From positions 1 through 11,198 of the forward strand of contig JAEDGE010000062.1 of assembly GCA_016297675.1 (NCBI GenBank): a stretch of 11,198 bases of DNA, read 5' to 3'. Each line of letters starts with the position of its first letter. Within the stretch, counting starts at the first letter, position 1. The notes beneath the pieces were generated by a model. It was given only the letters and a program-made list of their open reading frames with translations, ran no database searches and had not been told where the DNA came from. A program made the translations under genes and the position numbers. Shown here one piece after another: positions 1 through 6,331 of the stretch. The stretch is from Oscillospiraceae bacterium. Lineage in GTDB: Bacteria > Bacillota > Clostridia > Oscillospirales > Ruminococcaceae.

Positions 1-55
1 GCAATGCATTGCCGGTATTGCAAAATTGTAGATTTTGCAATAGAGCCTAGTATAA
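1..55 (+). repeat. Left copy of a structured intergenic repeat (inverted partner at 11092-11146)
   Basis: Bases 1-55 are the exact reverse complement of 11092-11146; the match stops at base 56. The copy probably continues leftward out of the window, since the right copy carries further structured sequence. It contains a perfect hairpin: 11-bp arms TATTGCAAAAT (16-26) and ATTTTGCAATA (32-42) with a 5-nt loop. Bases 1-16 are most of a 20-bp palindrome that is complete in the right copy (11131-11150). No transposase or coding sequence is visible in it. It resembles a MITE or a dispersed intergenic repeat; that classification is inference, since only two copies are visible. Confidence 0.85.
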
Positions 56-56
56 T
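26..56 (+). promoter_or_regulatory. Possible outward promoter at the end of the repeat, reading into rny
   Basis: The inner end of the repeat carries TTGTAG (26-31), a 16-nt spacer and TAGTAT (48-53). Alternatively, a perfect TATAAT at 51-56 is created at the junction with unique sequence, but without a good -35 at 17 nt. Either could start transcription toward rny. No other convincing promoter is seen in the roughly 165 nt before the gene. The -35 candidate lies partly in the hairpin loop. This is a weak, inferred call. Confidence 0.3.
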
Positions 57-96
57 TTCACCGCATGCATAACATTGTACGGCGGTCTTTGGTAAC

Positions 97-191
97 TTGT
101 AAAATAGGATATTGCACTGTATGCGTCAGATCCGTCAAGTTCGGATTTTTCTGCACACCGCCCGACTAAAAACTGGTTGTAAGATAGGATA
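97..191 (+). repeat. Two near-identical 15-nt direct repeats in the rny leader
   Basis: TTGTAAAATAGGATA at 97-111 and TTGTAAGATAGGATA at 177-191 differ at one base and start 80 nt apart. Between them is a short hairpin, ATCCG (130-134) with CGGAT (142-146), followed by a T run to 150, which looks like a weak terminator or attenuator. The repeats could be protein-binding or RNA-processing sites in the untranslated leader; nothing more can be said from sequence. Confidence 0.4.
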
Positions 192-222
192 CAAAATCTG
201 ATCAAAGGAGGGCGTGCAAAAA

Positions 223-1812
223 ATGGAAATTGTGATCGTTTGTCTGGTCGCTTGCGTAGTTGGCTTAGCCGCTGTATTGTTTACAAATCATGTAGCAACC
301 AAAAAAGGCTATGACAAAGGCGTACAAGACGGCATTCAACAACGAAAGCAACAGGCAGAGGCGGAAATCGGCTCTGCTGAAAAAGAAGCGGCTCGTGTGA
401 TTCACGATGCCAAAAAAGAAGCAGAACAGCAAAAGAAAAGCGCGTTAGTCGAAGCAAAGGAAGAAATCTACAAACTGCGTTCGGAAGCGGAAAAAGAAAT
501 CAAGGATCAGCGTTCCGAAGTCAGTCGGCTGGAACGCCGTGTGCAGCAGAAGGAAGAATCCCTCGACAAAAAACTGGACAATTTGGAACGCAAAGAAGAG
601 GGAATTGCCCGCAAGCAGAAGAATGTAGAAGAAGCACTTGCAGAGGCAGAAGCCATCAAAAAAAGTCAAATGGATGTTCTGGAACGCATTTCAGAATTTA
701 CCAGAGAGCAGGCAAAGGAATATATCCTGCAAAATTTGGAAAACGAACTTGTTCATGAAAAGGCGATGAAAATCACCCAGTATGAACAGCAGATCAAGGA
801 TGAATGTGAGGAAAAGGCACGCAATTATATCTCGCTTGCCATTGCCAAATGTGCATCTGATCAGGTTTCGGAAACCGCCGTTTCTGTGGTACCGCTGCCG
901 AATGATGAGATGAAAGGCAGAATCATCGGTCGGGAAGGTCGAAATATCCGGACACTGGAAACCCTGACCGGTGTCGATCTGATTATTGATGATACGCCGG
1001 AAGCCATCACACTCTCCTGCTTTGACCATGTTCGCCGGGAAGTGGCACGGATTGCACTGGAGAAATTGATTGCAGACGGACGCATTCATCCGACGAAAAT
1101 CGAAGAAATGGTCGAAAAGGCAAAGAAGGAAGTGGAACACCGCATTCGGCAAGAGGGCGAACGTGCTGTTCTGGAAACCAATGTACATGGTATCAACAAC
1201 GAAATGATCAAACTGTTGGGGCGGCTGTATTATCGTACCAGCTACCGGCAGAATGTATTGAATCACTCCATTGAAGTTGCCAAGCTCTGTGGCATTCTGG
1301 CTTCTGAATTGGGGCTGGATGCCAATCTGGCACGGCGTGCCGGCTTGTTGCACGACATTGGTAAGGCTTTGACGGCTGAAATCGAAGGTTCTCACGTGCA
1401 AATTGGTGTGGATGTCTGCAAGAAGTACAATGAAAATCCGGAAGTGATCCATGCAGTAGAGGCACATCATAATGATGTTGAACCGAAAACAGCAATTGCC
1501 TGCATCGTACAGGCTGCGGATGCCATTTCTGCGGCACGTCCGGCAGCTCGAAGTGAAAACTATGAAAACTACATCAAGCGGCTGCAAAAGCTGGAAAGCA
1601 TCTGTTCTTCCTATGACGGCGTAGAGAAGTGCTATGCATTACAGGCAGGTCGTGAAATTCGAGTCATGGTCGTTCCGGAAAAAATCAATGATGAAAAAAT
1701 GGTACTCATCGCACGGCAGATTGCCAAGCAGATTGAAACGGAAATGGATTATCCGGGACAAATCAAAATCAACCTCATTCGGGAAAGCCGCGTTGTGGAT
1801 TACGCAAAGTAA
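223..1812 (+). CDS. rny: Ribonuclease Y (membrane-anchored endoribonuclease)
   Basis: RNase Y is the membrane-bound endoribonuclease that starts mRNA decay in many Firmicutes. The 529-residue product has the full family architecture. An N-terminal membrane helix (about residues 2-22) is followed by a long charged coiled coil (about 35-170). A KH RNA-binding domain carries the [12 protein letters not shown] loop (232-243). An HD phosphohydrolase domain has H348, the HD pair H377-D378 (LLHDIGKA), the HH pair 415-416 and D433, followed by the family's C-terminal region. A GTG at 214 would extend the frame by three codons, but it is 1 nt from the AAAGGAGGG at 204-212. ATG 223 has about 10 nt spacing and begins like family members, so it is preferred. 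The gene is monocistronic: a strong terminator follows and the next gene converges. Usual partners such as ymdB or recA are not next to it. Confidence 0.97.
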   Translation: MEIVIVCLVACVVGLAAVLFTNHVATKKGYDKGVQDGIQQRKQQAEAEIGSAEKEAARVIHDAKKEAEQQKKSALVEAKEEIYKLRSEAEKEIKDQRSEVSRLERRVQQKEESLDKKLDNLERKEEGIARKQKNVEEALAEAEAIKKSQMDVLERISEFTREQAKEYILQNLENELVHEKAMKITQYEQQIKDECEEKARNYISLAIAKCASDQVSETAVSVVPLPNDEMKGRIIGREGRNIRTLETLTGVDLIIDDTPEAITLSCFDHVRREVARIALEKLIADGRIHPTKIEEMVEKAKKEVEHRIRQEGERAVLETNVHGINNEMIKLLGRLYYRTSYRQNVLNHSIEVAKLCGILASELGLDANLARRAGLLHDIGKALTAEIEGSHVQIGVDVCKKYNENPEVIHAVEAHHNDVEPKTAIACIVQAADAISAARPAARSENYENYIKRLQKLESICSSYDGVEKCYALQAGREIRVMVVPEKINDEKMVLIARQIAKQIETEMDYPGQIKINLIRESRVVDYAK

Positions 1813-1837
1813 AGCTTCCCATGATTCCAACAAAAAG

Positions 1838-1870
1838 AACCGCACATCCTGCGAAGGGTGTGCGGTTTTT
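1838..1870. terminator. Bidirectional intrinsic terminator between rny and the lipoprotein gene
   Basis: A 12-bp stem (1838-1849 with 1856-1867, one G-T pair) encloses the loop TGCGAA and is followed by a T run on the + strand. On the minus strand the same stem is followed by TTCTTTTTG, so it can end transcription of both converging genes. Confidence 0.9.
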
Positions 1871-1877
1871 GTTTATT

Positions 1878-2540
1878 TTATTCTGTCACAGAACTCGTTG
1901 TTTCCGCAGCAGGTGCTGTTGTCACAGCAGCATCTGTCACAACCGGATCTCCGATATACTCTAAGTCTTCCGGATGGAAAGTATAGCTGATTAGCTTAGA
2001 ACGGTCTTTGTTGTCACTCGTTCCGCCTGCCAACGGTGTATATAACAAGGTTGCCTCTTTGTACCCACGGTACATCTCTGCACCAATATAACCGGTCACA
2101 GTCTCCCCTGCTGGAATTTCGTCCACAAACATTTCCGCATTGCTGCCAAACTGTTTATAGACACTGGAAATTGCCTTAGCAGAAAATGCCTCTGATGGCT
2201 TTCCGTCAATCTCCATTTCACAGGTCTGTGAAAAATTTGCTGCAAGGGGGGCATCTGTATTGTTTGTCACCGTAAACGAAAAGAAAATAATATCAGACGG
2301 ATACCCATTCCGAACATTTTCAAATGATGAGCGATAAACGCCGTTCAATGTGACGGTTGCACCATCTACCGTCTGCTCTGTTCCAATTTCGCCCGGTAAA
2401 ATGGTTGTAGTAATGGTTGTCATACCTGTCCAGGTACTGTTGCTTTTCTTTGTTCCGCTGTCTTCTTTGTCTGCACAACCACTGCTGAGCAGCAAAGCAG
2501 CTGCCAGTGTGCAGCATAATAAAAAACGATTCTGTTTCAT
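1878..2540 (-). CDS. Secreted lipoprotein, DUF4352-like Ig-fold protein
   Basis: The 220-residue product begins with a type II signal peptide: basic MKQNR, a hydrophobic stretch and the lipobox LSSGC with Cys22 as the predicted lipidation site. It should therefore sit on the outer face of the membrane. A Thr/Ser-rich linker (about 30-50) precedes one beta-rich domain (about 52-190), where a conserved-looking stretch around FFSFTVTNNTDAPL resembles DUF4352 and telokin-like immunoglobulin folds of Gram-positive lipoproteins. The C-terminus is a low-complexity Ala/Thr tail. Start ATG 2538-2540 has AAAGGA upstream. No enzyme motif is visible, and the substrate or partner is unknown. The domain assignment is by resemblance only; the lipoprotein call is firm. 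It lies downstream of the ferredoxin gene, but a terminator at 2600-2650 separates them. Confidence 0.85.
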   Translation of the reverse strand: MKQNRFLLCCTLAAALLLSSGCADKEDSGTKKSNSTWTGMTTITTTILPGEIGTEQTVDGATVTLNGVYRSSFENVRNGYPSDIIFFSFTVTNNTDAPLAANFSQTCEMEIDGKPSEAFSAKAISSVYKQFGSNAEMFVDEIPAGETVTGYIGAEMYRGYKEATLLYTPLAGGTSDNKDRSKLISYTFHPEDLEYIGDPVVTDAAVTTAPAAETTSSVTE

Positions 2541-2599
2541 GATAGAATCCTTTCTATAATTTGTATATTTTTATATTAACTGCAAAACCGCATTCCTAT

Positions 2600-2650
2600 A
2601 TCATAAAAGCAAAAGCCGCACTTGCACAGTCAGACCGGCAAGGCGGCTTT
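2600..2650 (-). terminator. Intrinsic terminator after the ferredoxin gene
   Basis: On the minus strand, AAAGCCGC plus CTTGC (2650-2638) pairs with GCAAG and GCGGCTTT (2625-2612), with a single T bulge, followed by TGCTTTTATG. It ends the ferredoxin transcript just before the lipoprotein gene. Confidence 0.8.
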
Positions 2651-2659
2651 CGCAAAAAA

Positions 2660-2830
2660 TTAGTCCTCTACAATTGCCTGAACCGGGCAGGTATCTGCAC
2701 AAGAACCACAGGAGATGCAAGTATCTGCATCGATTACATAGGTGCTGTCGCCTTCTTTGATGGCTTCGACCGGACAAGCGTCTGCACAAGAACCGCAAGA
2801 GAGACATGCGTCTGTAATTTTGTATGCCAT
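2660..2830 (-). CDS. Small 2[4Fe-4S] bacterial-type ferredoxin
   Basis: The 56-residue protein is a clostridial-type ferredoxin, a soluble low-potential electron carrier that can serve enzymes such as pyruvate:ferredoxin oxidoreductase and hydrogenase in anaerobes. Two CxxCxxCxxxCP motifs are complete: Cys9, 12, 15, 19 and Cys38, 41, 44, 48. They suit two [4Fe-4S] cubanes, with the usual crossed ligation by the fourth Cys of each set. The frame is open further upstream to 3046, but ATG 2828-2830 has a strong GGAGGTG (2839-2845) with 8-nt spacing, a good promoter lies at 2883-2911, and the protein then has the normal family length. It is probably a monocistronic gene; the ArsR-type gene is 151 nt upstream on the same strand. 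No dedicated redox partner is encoded nearby. Confidence 0.96.
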   Translation of the reverse strand: MAYKITDACLSCGSCADACPVEAIKEGDSTYVIDADTCISCGSCADTCPVQAIVED

Positions 2831-2882
2831 AATGATTTCACCTCCGGGAACCAGATTCACAGGACTTCCCTGTACAGTTTTC

Positions 2883-2911
2883 ATTATAACAGATTCCCCT
2901 ATGAAATGCAA
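2883..2911 (-). promoter_or_regulatory. Sigma-A promoter of the ferredoxin gene
   Basis: On the minus strand, TTGCAT (2911-2906), a 17-nt spacer and a perfect TATAAT (2888-2883). The leader contains a small hairpin, ACAGG-GAAGT-CCTGT, before the ribosome binding site. Confidence 0.85.
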
Positions 2912-2981
2912 GTGGTTTTCCATGGAAAGCAAAAACTTTTTTCGCATCGAATTGTACAAATGCATTCTTTGCCAAGATGGA

Positions 2982-3296
2982 CTATTCTGCAATATGCTCC
3001 AATGCCTGCTGAAAAATTGTATAAATATGGTCATCTGCCAATGCATAAAAAATGGATTTTCCCTCCCGCCGACTGCTGACCAGACGAGCCTGCTTCAAGA
3101 TCCGCAGCTGATGAGAAATAGCAGACTGTGTCATACCAAGCCGGTTGGCAATCTCCTGCACACATGTCTCCTGCTGAAACAGGGCAAATAAAATCCGCAC
3201 TCTTGTCGGATCTCCAAACACTTTAAATAGTTCTGCGATGCCTCGCAAGGCTGGATCATCTGGTGCAAGTACATCGGACGGATAAGATTCGGGCAT
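2982..3296 (-). CDS. ArsR/SmtB-family repressor, probable zinc sensor
   Basis: The 104-residue protein is a winged-helix transcription repressor of the ArsR/SmtB family, which leave DNA when they bind metal. The N-terminal helix segment (FKVFGDPTRVRILFAL, 24-39) and the helix-turn-helix with wing (about 44-84) are intact. The C-terminus has Asp88-x-His90-x10-His101-x2-Glu104, exactly the spacing of the alpha-5 Zn(II) site of SmtB (DxH...HxxE). The alpha-3N cadmium/lead site is not complete: only one Cys (Cys45) is present in that segment. The start is ATG 3294-3296, 6 nt from GGGAGGTG (3303-3310); an in-frame GTG at 3305 lies within that ribosome binding site and is unlikely. No metal transporter is adjacent, so the regulated genes may be elsewhere or only the repressor itself. 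Zinc as ligand is inferred from the motif. Confidence 0.92.
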   Translation of the reverse strand: MPESYPSDVLAPDDPALRGIAELFKVFGDPTRVRILFALFQQETCVQEIANRLGMTQSAISHQLRILKQARLVSSRREGKSIFYALADDHIYTIFQQALEHIAE

Positions 3297-3335
3297 AAAA
3301 AGCACCTCCCTTTCTGTTCGATTCGGTTAAAATCA

Positions 3336-3348
3336 GATTACTTTAATC
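3336..3348. promoter_or_regulatory. Candidate operator over the -10 of the arsR-type gene
   Basis: The inverted repeat GATTA-CTT-TAATC lies across the last bases of the -10 box (3346-3351) and just downstream of it. ArsR-family repressors commonly bind AT-rich dyads placed this way to control themselves. The half-sites are short, so the call is tentative. Confidence 0.45.
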
Positions 3349-3374
3349 ATACGCAATTTTCTAACGTTTGTCAA
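3346..3374 (-). promoter_or_regulatory. Consensus sigma-A promoter of the ArsR-type gene
   Basis: On the minus strand, TTGACA (3374-3369), a 17-nt spacer and TATGAT (3351-3346). It is among the strongest promoters in the window, as expected for a repressed, inducible gene. Confidence 0.88.
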
Positions 3375-3513
3375 TCCCCCTTTTTTCTATTTTATTTGCA
3401 GATTCTATCCTGTCCATACAAACGGTATCTCTATTGTCACAAAAATGCACATTAAAATTTAGTGATTGTATACAAATTGTTTTGGTTTTCCTTGTTCTTA
3501 TTTCTTTTGTTTA

Positions 3514-3522
3514 TGCTATAAT
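3514..3522 (+). promoter_or_regulatory. Extended -10 promoter of the CPBP-like/tadA unit
   Basis: TGC followed by a perfect TATAAT (3517-3522) forms an extended -10, about 40 nt before the start codon. The -35 is poor (TTGTTC with 19-nt spacing), which extended -10 promoters tolerate. The rest of the divergent region (3375-3513) is AT-rich and holds a short palindrome, TTGTATACAA, about 45 nt upstream. Confidence 0.65.
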
Positions 3523-3561
3523 ATTTTCGTGTATCATGTAAACAGGAAAGGCGGATTCATT

Positions 3562-4707
3562 ATGCAAAAAACGATTTCTCATACAGAATCTCAAAACAAC
3601 ACAGAAGCCAACTCCGATCAACCTTATCAAGTCGCATTCACATCTTGGCAGCAAGAGCCAAACAATGTCTTTTCCTTTTGTCCACCCGATCCCAAACCAC
3701 AAACTGTTTTTTTGGAGGGAATGGGCTTGCAAGAAGAAGAGCCTGCTATTTTGGAACGGCGTGCCTTACAGCGGATTTCCAATCGCTTCGGCATTTTATT
3801 TCTGCATCAGCTTCTGGTGCCTCGTTTCATCATGATGATTTGCATTTTCTTTTTTTCCTTCATAAACAACATTCCGCTTGCTTATTCGTTGCACGATACC
3901 GTTTTATATGGTGCAGATGGTGCAGTTCTATTTACCATTATTCTTCGCAAACTTTTTCGGTTTGGCGTTCCACTGTGCATTGCAGCCCATTGGATCAAAA
4001 TGCCACGGCAAGTGACACTTTGTCATCAAAAAACGCCGCCTTCCGCTTGGCTGCGTACATTTGCAGTCACTCTTTGTATTTTTTCAATATCTGGCTGTAT
4101 CCTGATGTGTTTTCCGGAAAATATAACCCATTACTTGACACTGGGTACCCTCGCACATTCCATTTTATGTATGGAACCCCCTTATCAATTGGTTTACTTT
4201 CTCTTCGCACTCTTATCTCGTCCTATTTTTGAAACCATGCTTTATCATGGTAGTATACTACATGTACTGCGGCAATTTGGTGATAACACTGCAATCCTGC
4301 TGACTGCCATTTTTTCCGCTCTGATGTCCGAAAATCTAATCACGGCAGTTTTTACTTTTACATTATCACTGCTGACTGGAAGAACAATTCTACGACATCA
4401 AAACATTTTAATCGGTCTATTCGCACGCTATATTTATTATATTTTGATGTTTTTCAGCTTTCATATTTCTATCTTTCGAAATGATGTACCACTTCCCGGT
4501 CGAAATATTGCAATTATTATCATTGGAATCATTGGCATGGTGCTTTGCATCTTATCAGTATGGAAAACACCATTTAAAGGGAAACAGCGATTCCAATCCA
4601 TTTGCTCTACAGGAAAATGCTGTGCGACTTTTTTAATTCAAGCCAATCTGATGACATTTTGTATGTTTATTGCACTTGCTCTGCTCATTGTTACATTGAT
4701 CTTGTAA
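3562..4707 (+). CDS. CPBP (CAAX-like) family integral membrane protein, catalytic motifs degenerate
   Basis: The 381-residue protein has a soluble N-terminal part (about 1-75), then many hydrophobic segments (about 80-108, 122-143, 164-184, 206-220, 243-272, 281-305, 315-333, 358-381). The core around 219-300 resembles CPBP intramembrane proteases in order and spacing, but the signature residues are changed. The EExxxRG motif reads ETMLYHG (224-230), the FxxxH motif reads FSALM (251-255), and the H...N motif appears as Arg289...Tyr293. If the alignment is right, the protein cannot be an active glutamic-type protease and may act as a membrane scaffold or regulator. The start is ATG 3562 with AGGAAAGG upstream; the frame is open back to 3466, but that region contains the promoter. 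It is followed after 23 nt by tadA, so the two are probably co-transcribed. The family call is moderate, and the function is unknown. Confidence 0.6.
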   Translation: MQKTISHTESQNNTEANSDQPYQVAFTSWQQEPNNVFSFCPPDPKPQTVFLEGMGLQEEEPAILERRALQRISNRFGILFLHQLLVPRFIMMICIFFFSFINNIPLAYSLHDTVLYGADGAVLFTIILRKLFRFGVPLCIAAHWIKMPRQVTLCHQKTPPSAWLRTFAVTLCIFSISGCILMCFPENITHYLTLGTLAHSILCMEPPYQLVYFLFALLSRPIFETMLYHGSILHVLRQFGDNTAILLTAIFSALMSENLITAVFTFTLSLLTGRTILRHQNILIGLFARYIYYILMFFSFHISIFRNDVPLPGRNIAIIIIGIIGMVLCILSVWKTPFKGKQRFQSICSTGKCCATFLIQANLMTFCMFIALALLIVTLIL

Positions 4708-4730
4708 TTTTGTCATAGGGAGGTATCTCC

Positions 4731-5240
4731 ATGGAAAAAATTCCACATACCCCACAGACAATCTATATGCAGCGTGCGTTGGAACTGGCAAGCCATGCTG
4801 CTGCACTGGGGGAAGTCCCTGTAGGAGCTGTGATTGTCCACAAGCCCACAAACCGCATCATTGGAGAGGGCTGGAACCTACGGGAATCCGGTAAATCCCC
4901 ATTGGCACATGCGGAAATCATGGCAATTGATCAGGCAAGCCGCACACTTGGCGGCTGGCGGATTGTAGACAGTGCCATTTATGTCACACTGGAACCGTGT
5001 CCGATGTGCTGTGGTGCCATTTTACATGCACGACTGGATGACTTGATTTTTGGTGCATATGACCCAAAAGGCGGTGCTGTGATGTCAGTGGAATCCATGT
5101 TTTCGCTGCCGTACAATTATCGTCCGCAGATTACGGATGGTTTTTTGCAGGAACAATGTGCCGCTTTACTGACCAATTTTTTTCGAGAGCTGCGACAGCA
5201 GAAACAACAAGCTAAAAAAGAGCATAAAACATCGGGCTGA
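4731..5240 (+). CDS. tadA: tRNA-specific adenosine deaminase TadA
   Basis: TadA deaminates adenosine 34 of tRNA-Arg(ACG) to inosine, so that one tRNA reads CGU, CGC and CGA; it is usually essential. The 169-residue protein has the zinc cytidine/deoxycytidylate deaminase core. HAE (60-62) supplies a zinc His and the catalytic Glu62, and PCPMC (89-93) supplies the zinc ligands Cys90 and Cys93. It also has the family's early GEVPVGAVIV stretch (27-36) and the later DPKGGAV (111-117). Start ATG 4731 has AGGGAGGT at the right distance. The C-terminus is a Lys/Gln-rich tail that runs into the terminator stem. It follows the CPBP-like gene by 23 nt and probably shares its promoter. Confidence 0.97.
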   Translation: MEKIPHTPQTIYMQRALELASHAAALGEVPVGAVIVHKPTNRIIGEGWNLRESGKSPLAHAEIMAIDQASRTLGGWRIVDSAIYVTLEPCPMCCGAILHARLDDLIFGAYDPKGGAVMSVESMFSLPYNYRPQITDGFLQEQCAALLTNFFRELRQQKQQAKKEHKTSG

Positions 5241-5271
5241 GAGGATCTTATTTGACCCCTCAGCCCTTTTT
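5234..5271 (+). terminator. Intrinsic terminator of tadA, overlapping its stop codon
   Basis: GGGCTGAG (5234-5241) pairs with CTCAGCCC (5259-5266), followed by five T. The left arm contains the last codon and stop codon of tadA. A second, weak hairpin (GTGTT/AACAC, 5298-5312, followed by a T run) lies farther on. No separate strong terminator is seen for the converging deacetylase gene. Confidence 0.85.
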
Positions 5272-5320
5272 GCTGTCATCAATAATTTACAGAATGCGTG
5301 TTCATTAAACACATATTTTT

Positions 5321-6064
5321 TTACACCGTATATCCTGCTGCCCGAAAGCCGTCAATGACATCGCCTAAAATGGCTGCATTGGTCGAGGAAACCGAGTGCA
5401 GCAACAGAATTTCTCCGCCATGTGCTGTGGATAGCAGCGTTTCATAGGCTTCGCCGGTATCCGGCTGTGCATCCGTTTTCCAGTCTACATACGCTCCGCT
5501 CCAAAATACCGTTTGATAACCGGCATCCTGTATCCACTGCAATGCCTGTTCGGAATATTCTCCGCAAGGACAGCGGAAATATTGCATCTCATAGTCATAC
5601 GTTTGCAGCACATAATCATGCAGCGATTGAATTTCTTCCATTGCTTCTGCCTGTGTGCAGTGCGGCAGACTGGCATGTGTCATGCCGTGATTGCCGAGTA
5701 CATGCCCCTCTGCAATCATCCGCTGTACCAGAGCAGGTTCTTTTTTTGCATAGTCCCCTGTCAGAAAAAAAATTGCCGTGACTTGCTTTTCCTTCAGGGT
5801 ATCCAGAATCTGTGCAGTATAGCCGTTCTCATACCCTTGGTCAAAGGTAATGATAATCCGGCTGGTATCTGGTGTTGTGGCAAATGCACCGTATGCCGCA
5901 TATTGTTCATTAAAAGATAGGGCATCCAACGGGCAATTATGACAGTCCGTTGCCTTTCCCTGTCCATAGCCAATACAAGCGGTATCCAATGCTGCGGTTT
6001 GCAGCGGTACACTGTACAGCAACAGCAGGCTACAGCATCCGGCAATGGTTTTTCGCAGTTTCAT
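5321..6064 (-). CDS. PdaA-like polysaccharide (peptidoglycan) deacetylase, secreted
   Basis: The 247-residue product belongs to carbohydrate esterase family 4 (NodB domain) and resembles PdaA, which de-N-acetylates muramic acid on the way to muramic delta-lactam in the Bacillus spore cortex. A signal peptide (about 1-25) indicates export. Motifs in order: TFDQGYENGY (73-82) with catalytic-base candidate Asp75, where the second Asp of the usual TFDD is replaced as in PdaA; metal ligands His126 and His130 in GNHGMTH; RCPCG (164-168) in place of the usual RPPxG; VFWSGAYVDW (186-195); and LLLHSVS with His223. The start is ATG 6062-6064 behind AAAAGGGGGC; a longer frame to 6106 would run through an 18-bp palindrome and lacks a ribosome binding site. 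The protein ends soon after the last NodB strand. A role in spores is possible but not shown; vegetative wall modification is the alternative. Confidence 0.88.
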   Translation of the reverse strand: MKLRKTIAGCCSLLLLYSVPLQTAALDTACIGYGQGKATDCHNCPLDALSFNEQYAAYGAFATTPDTSRIIITFDQGYENGYTAQILDTLKEKQVTAIFFLTGDYAKKEPALVQRMIAEGHVLGNHGMTHASLPHCTQAEAMEEIQSLHDYVLQTYDYEMQYFRCPCGEYSEQALQWIQDAGYQTVFWSGAYVDWKTDAQPDTGEAYETLLSTAHGGEILLLHSVSSTNAAILGDVIDGFRAAGYTV

Positions 6065-6078
6065 ACATTGCCCCCTTT

Positions 6079-6096
6079 TGCAGCCGTTCGGCTGCA
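6079..6096. promoter_or_regulatory. 18-bp palindrome just upstream of the deacetylase ribosome binding site
   Basis: TGCAGCCG-TT-CGGCTGCA is a near-perfect dyad (8-bp arms, 2-nt centre) next to the AAAAGGGGGC ribosome binding site. It may be an operator or an RNA hairpin affecting translation. There is no T run on the minus strand, so it is not a terminator. No clear promoter is seen between it and the terminator at 6166-6203. Confidence 0.5.
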
Positions 6097-6165
6097 CAGA
6101 TAGCATATGCCGAAATCAAACAGATATCCGTGGAAAGTCCTTGCAGCCAAACCGGTTCTCCCAAT

Positions 6166-6203
6166 CCAAATAAAAACGCCGGCATCCTTCGATCCGGCGT
6201 TTT
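6166..6203 (-). terminator. Intrinsic terminator downstream of ireB
   Basis: A perfect 10-bp stem, AAAACGCCGG (6203-6194) with CCGGCGTTTT (6182-6173), has an 11-nt loop and is followed by TTATTT on the minus strand. It ends the ireB transcript 130-165 nt after its stop codon and separates it from the deacetylase gene. Confidence 0.88.
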
Positions 6204-6331
6204 CCAACAAACCCCTGTCAGCTTGTACGCTGCAACAATGGTTTTTCTTTTCTCATTTTTTTCTTCTTCCGCAATTGCCCCGACTCCTGTATAAAGCCGA
6301 ACGACAGGCATAAACTGCGAAAGAATTGCCA

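Noticed and set aside
691..1587. 298-codon frame on the minus strand opposite rny
   Set aside because: It is fully antisense to a strongly conserved RNase Y sequence, has no ribosome binding site and looks like no protein family; it is a shadow frame.
2831..3046. N-terminal extension of the ferredoxin frame
   Set aside because: It would run through the promoter and the strong ribosome binding site and overlap the ArsR-type gene; the 56-residue form has the normal family length.
3645..4232. 195-codon + strand frame inside the CPBP-like gene
   Set aside because: It is Ser/His-rich shadow translation without a ribosome binding site; the overlapping frame has coherent membrane segments and a proper start.
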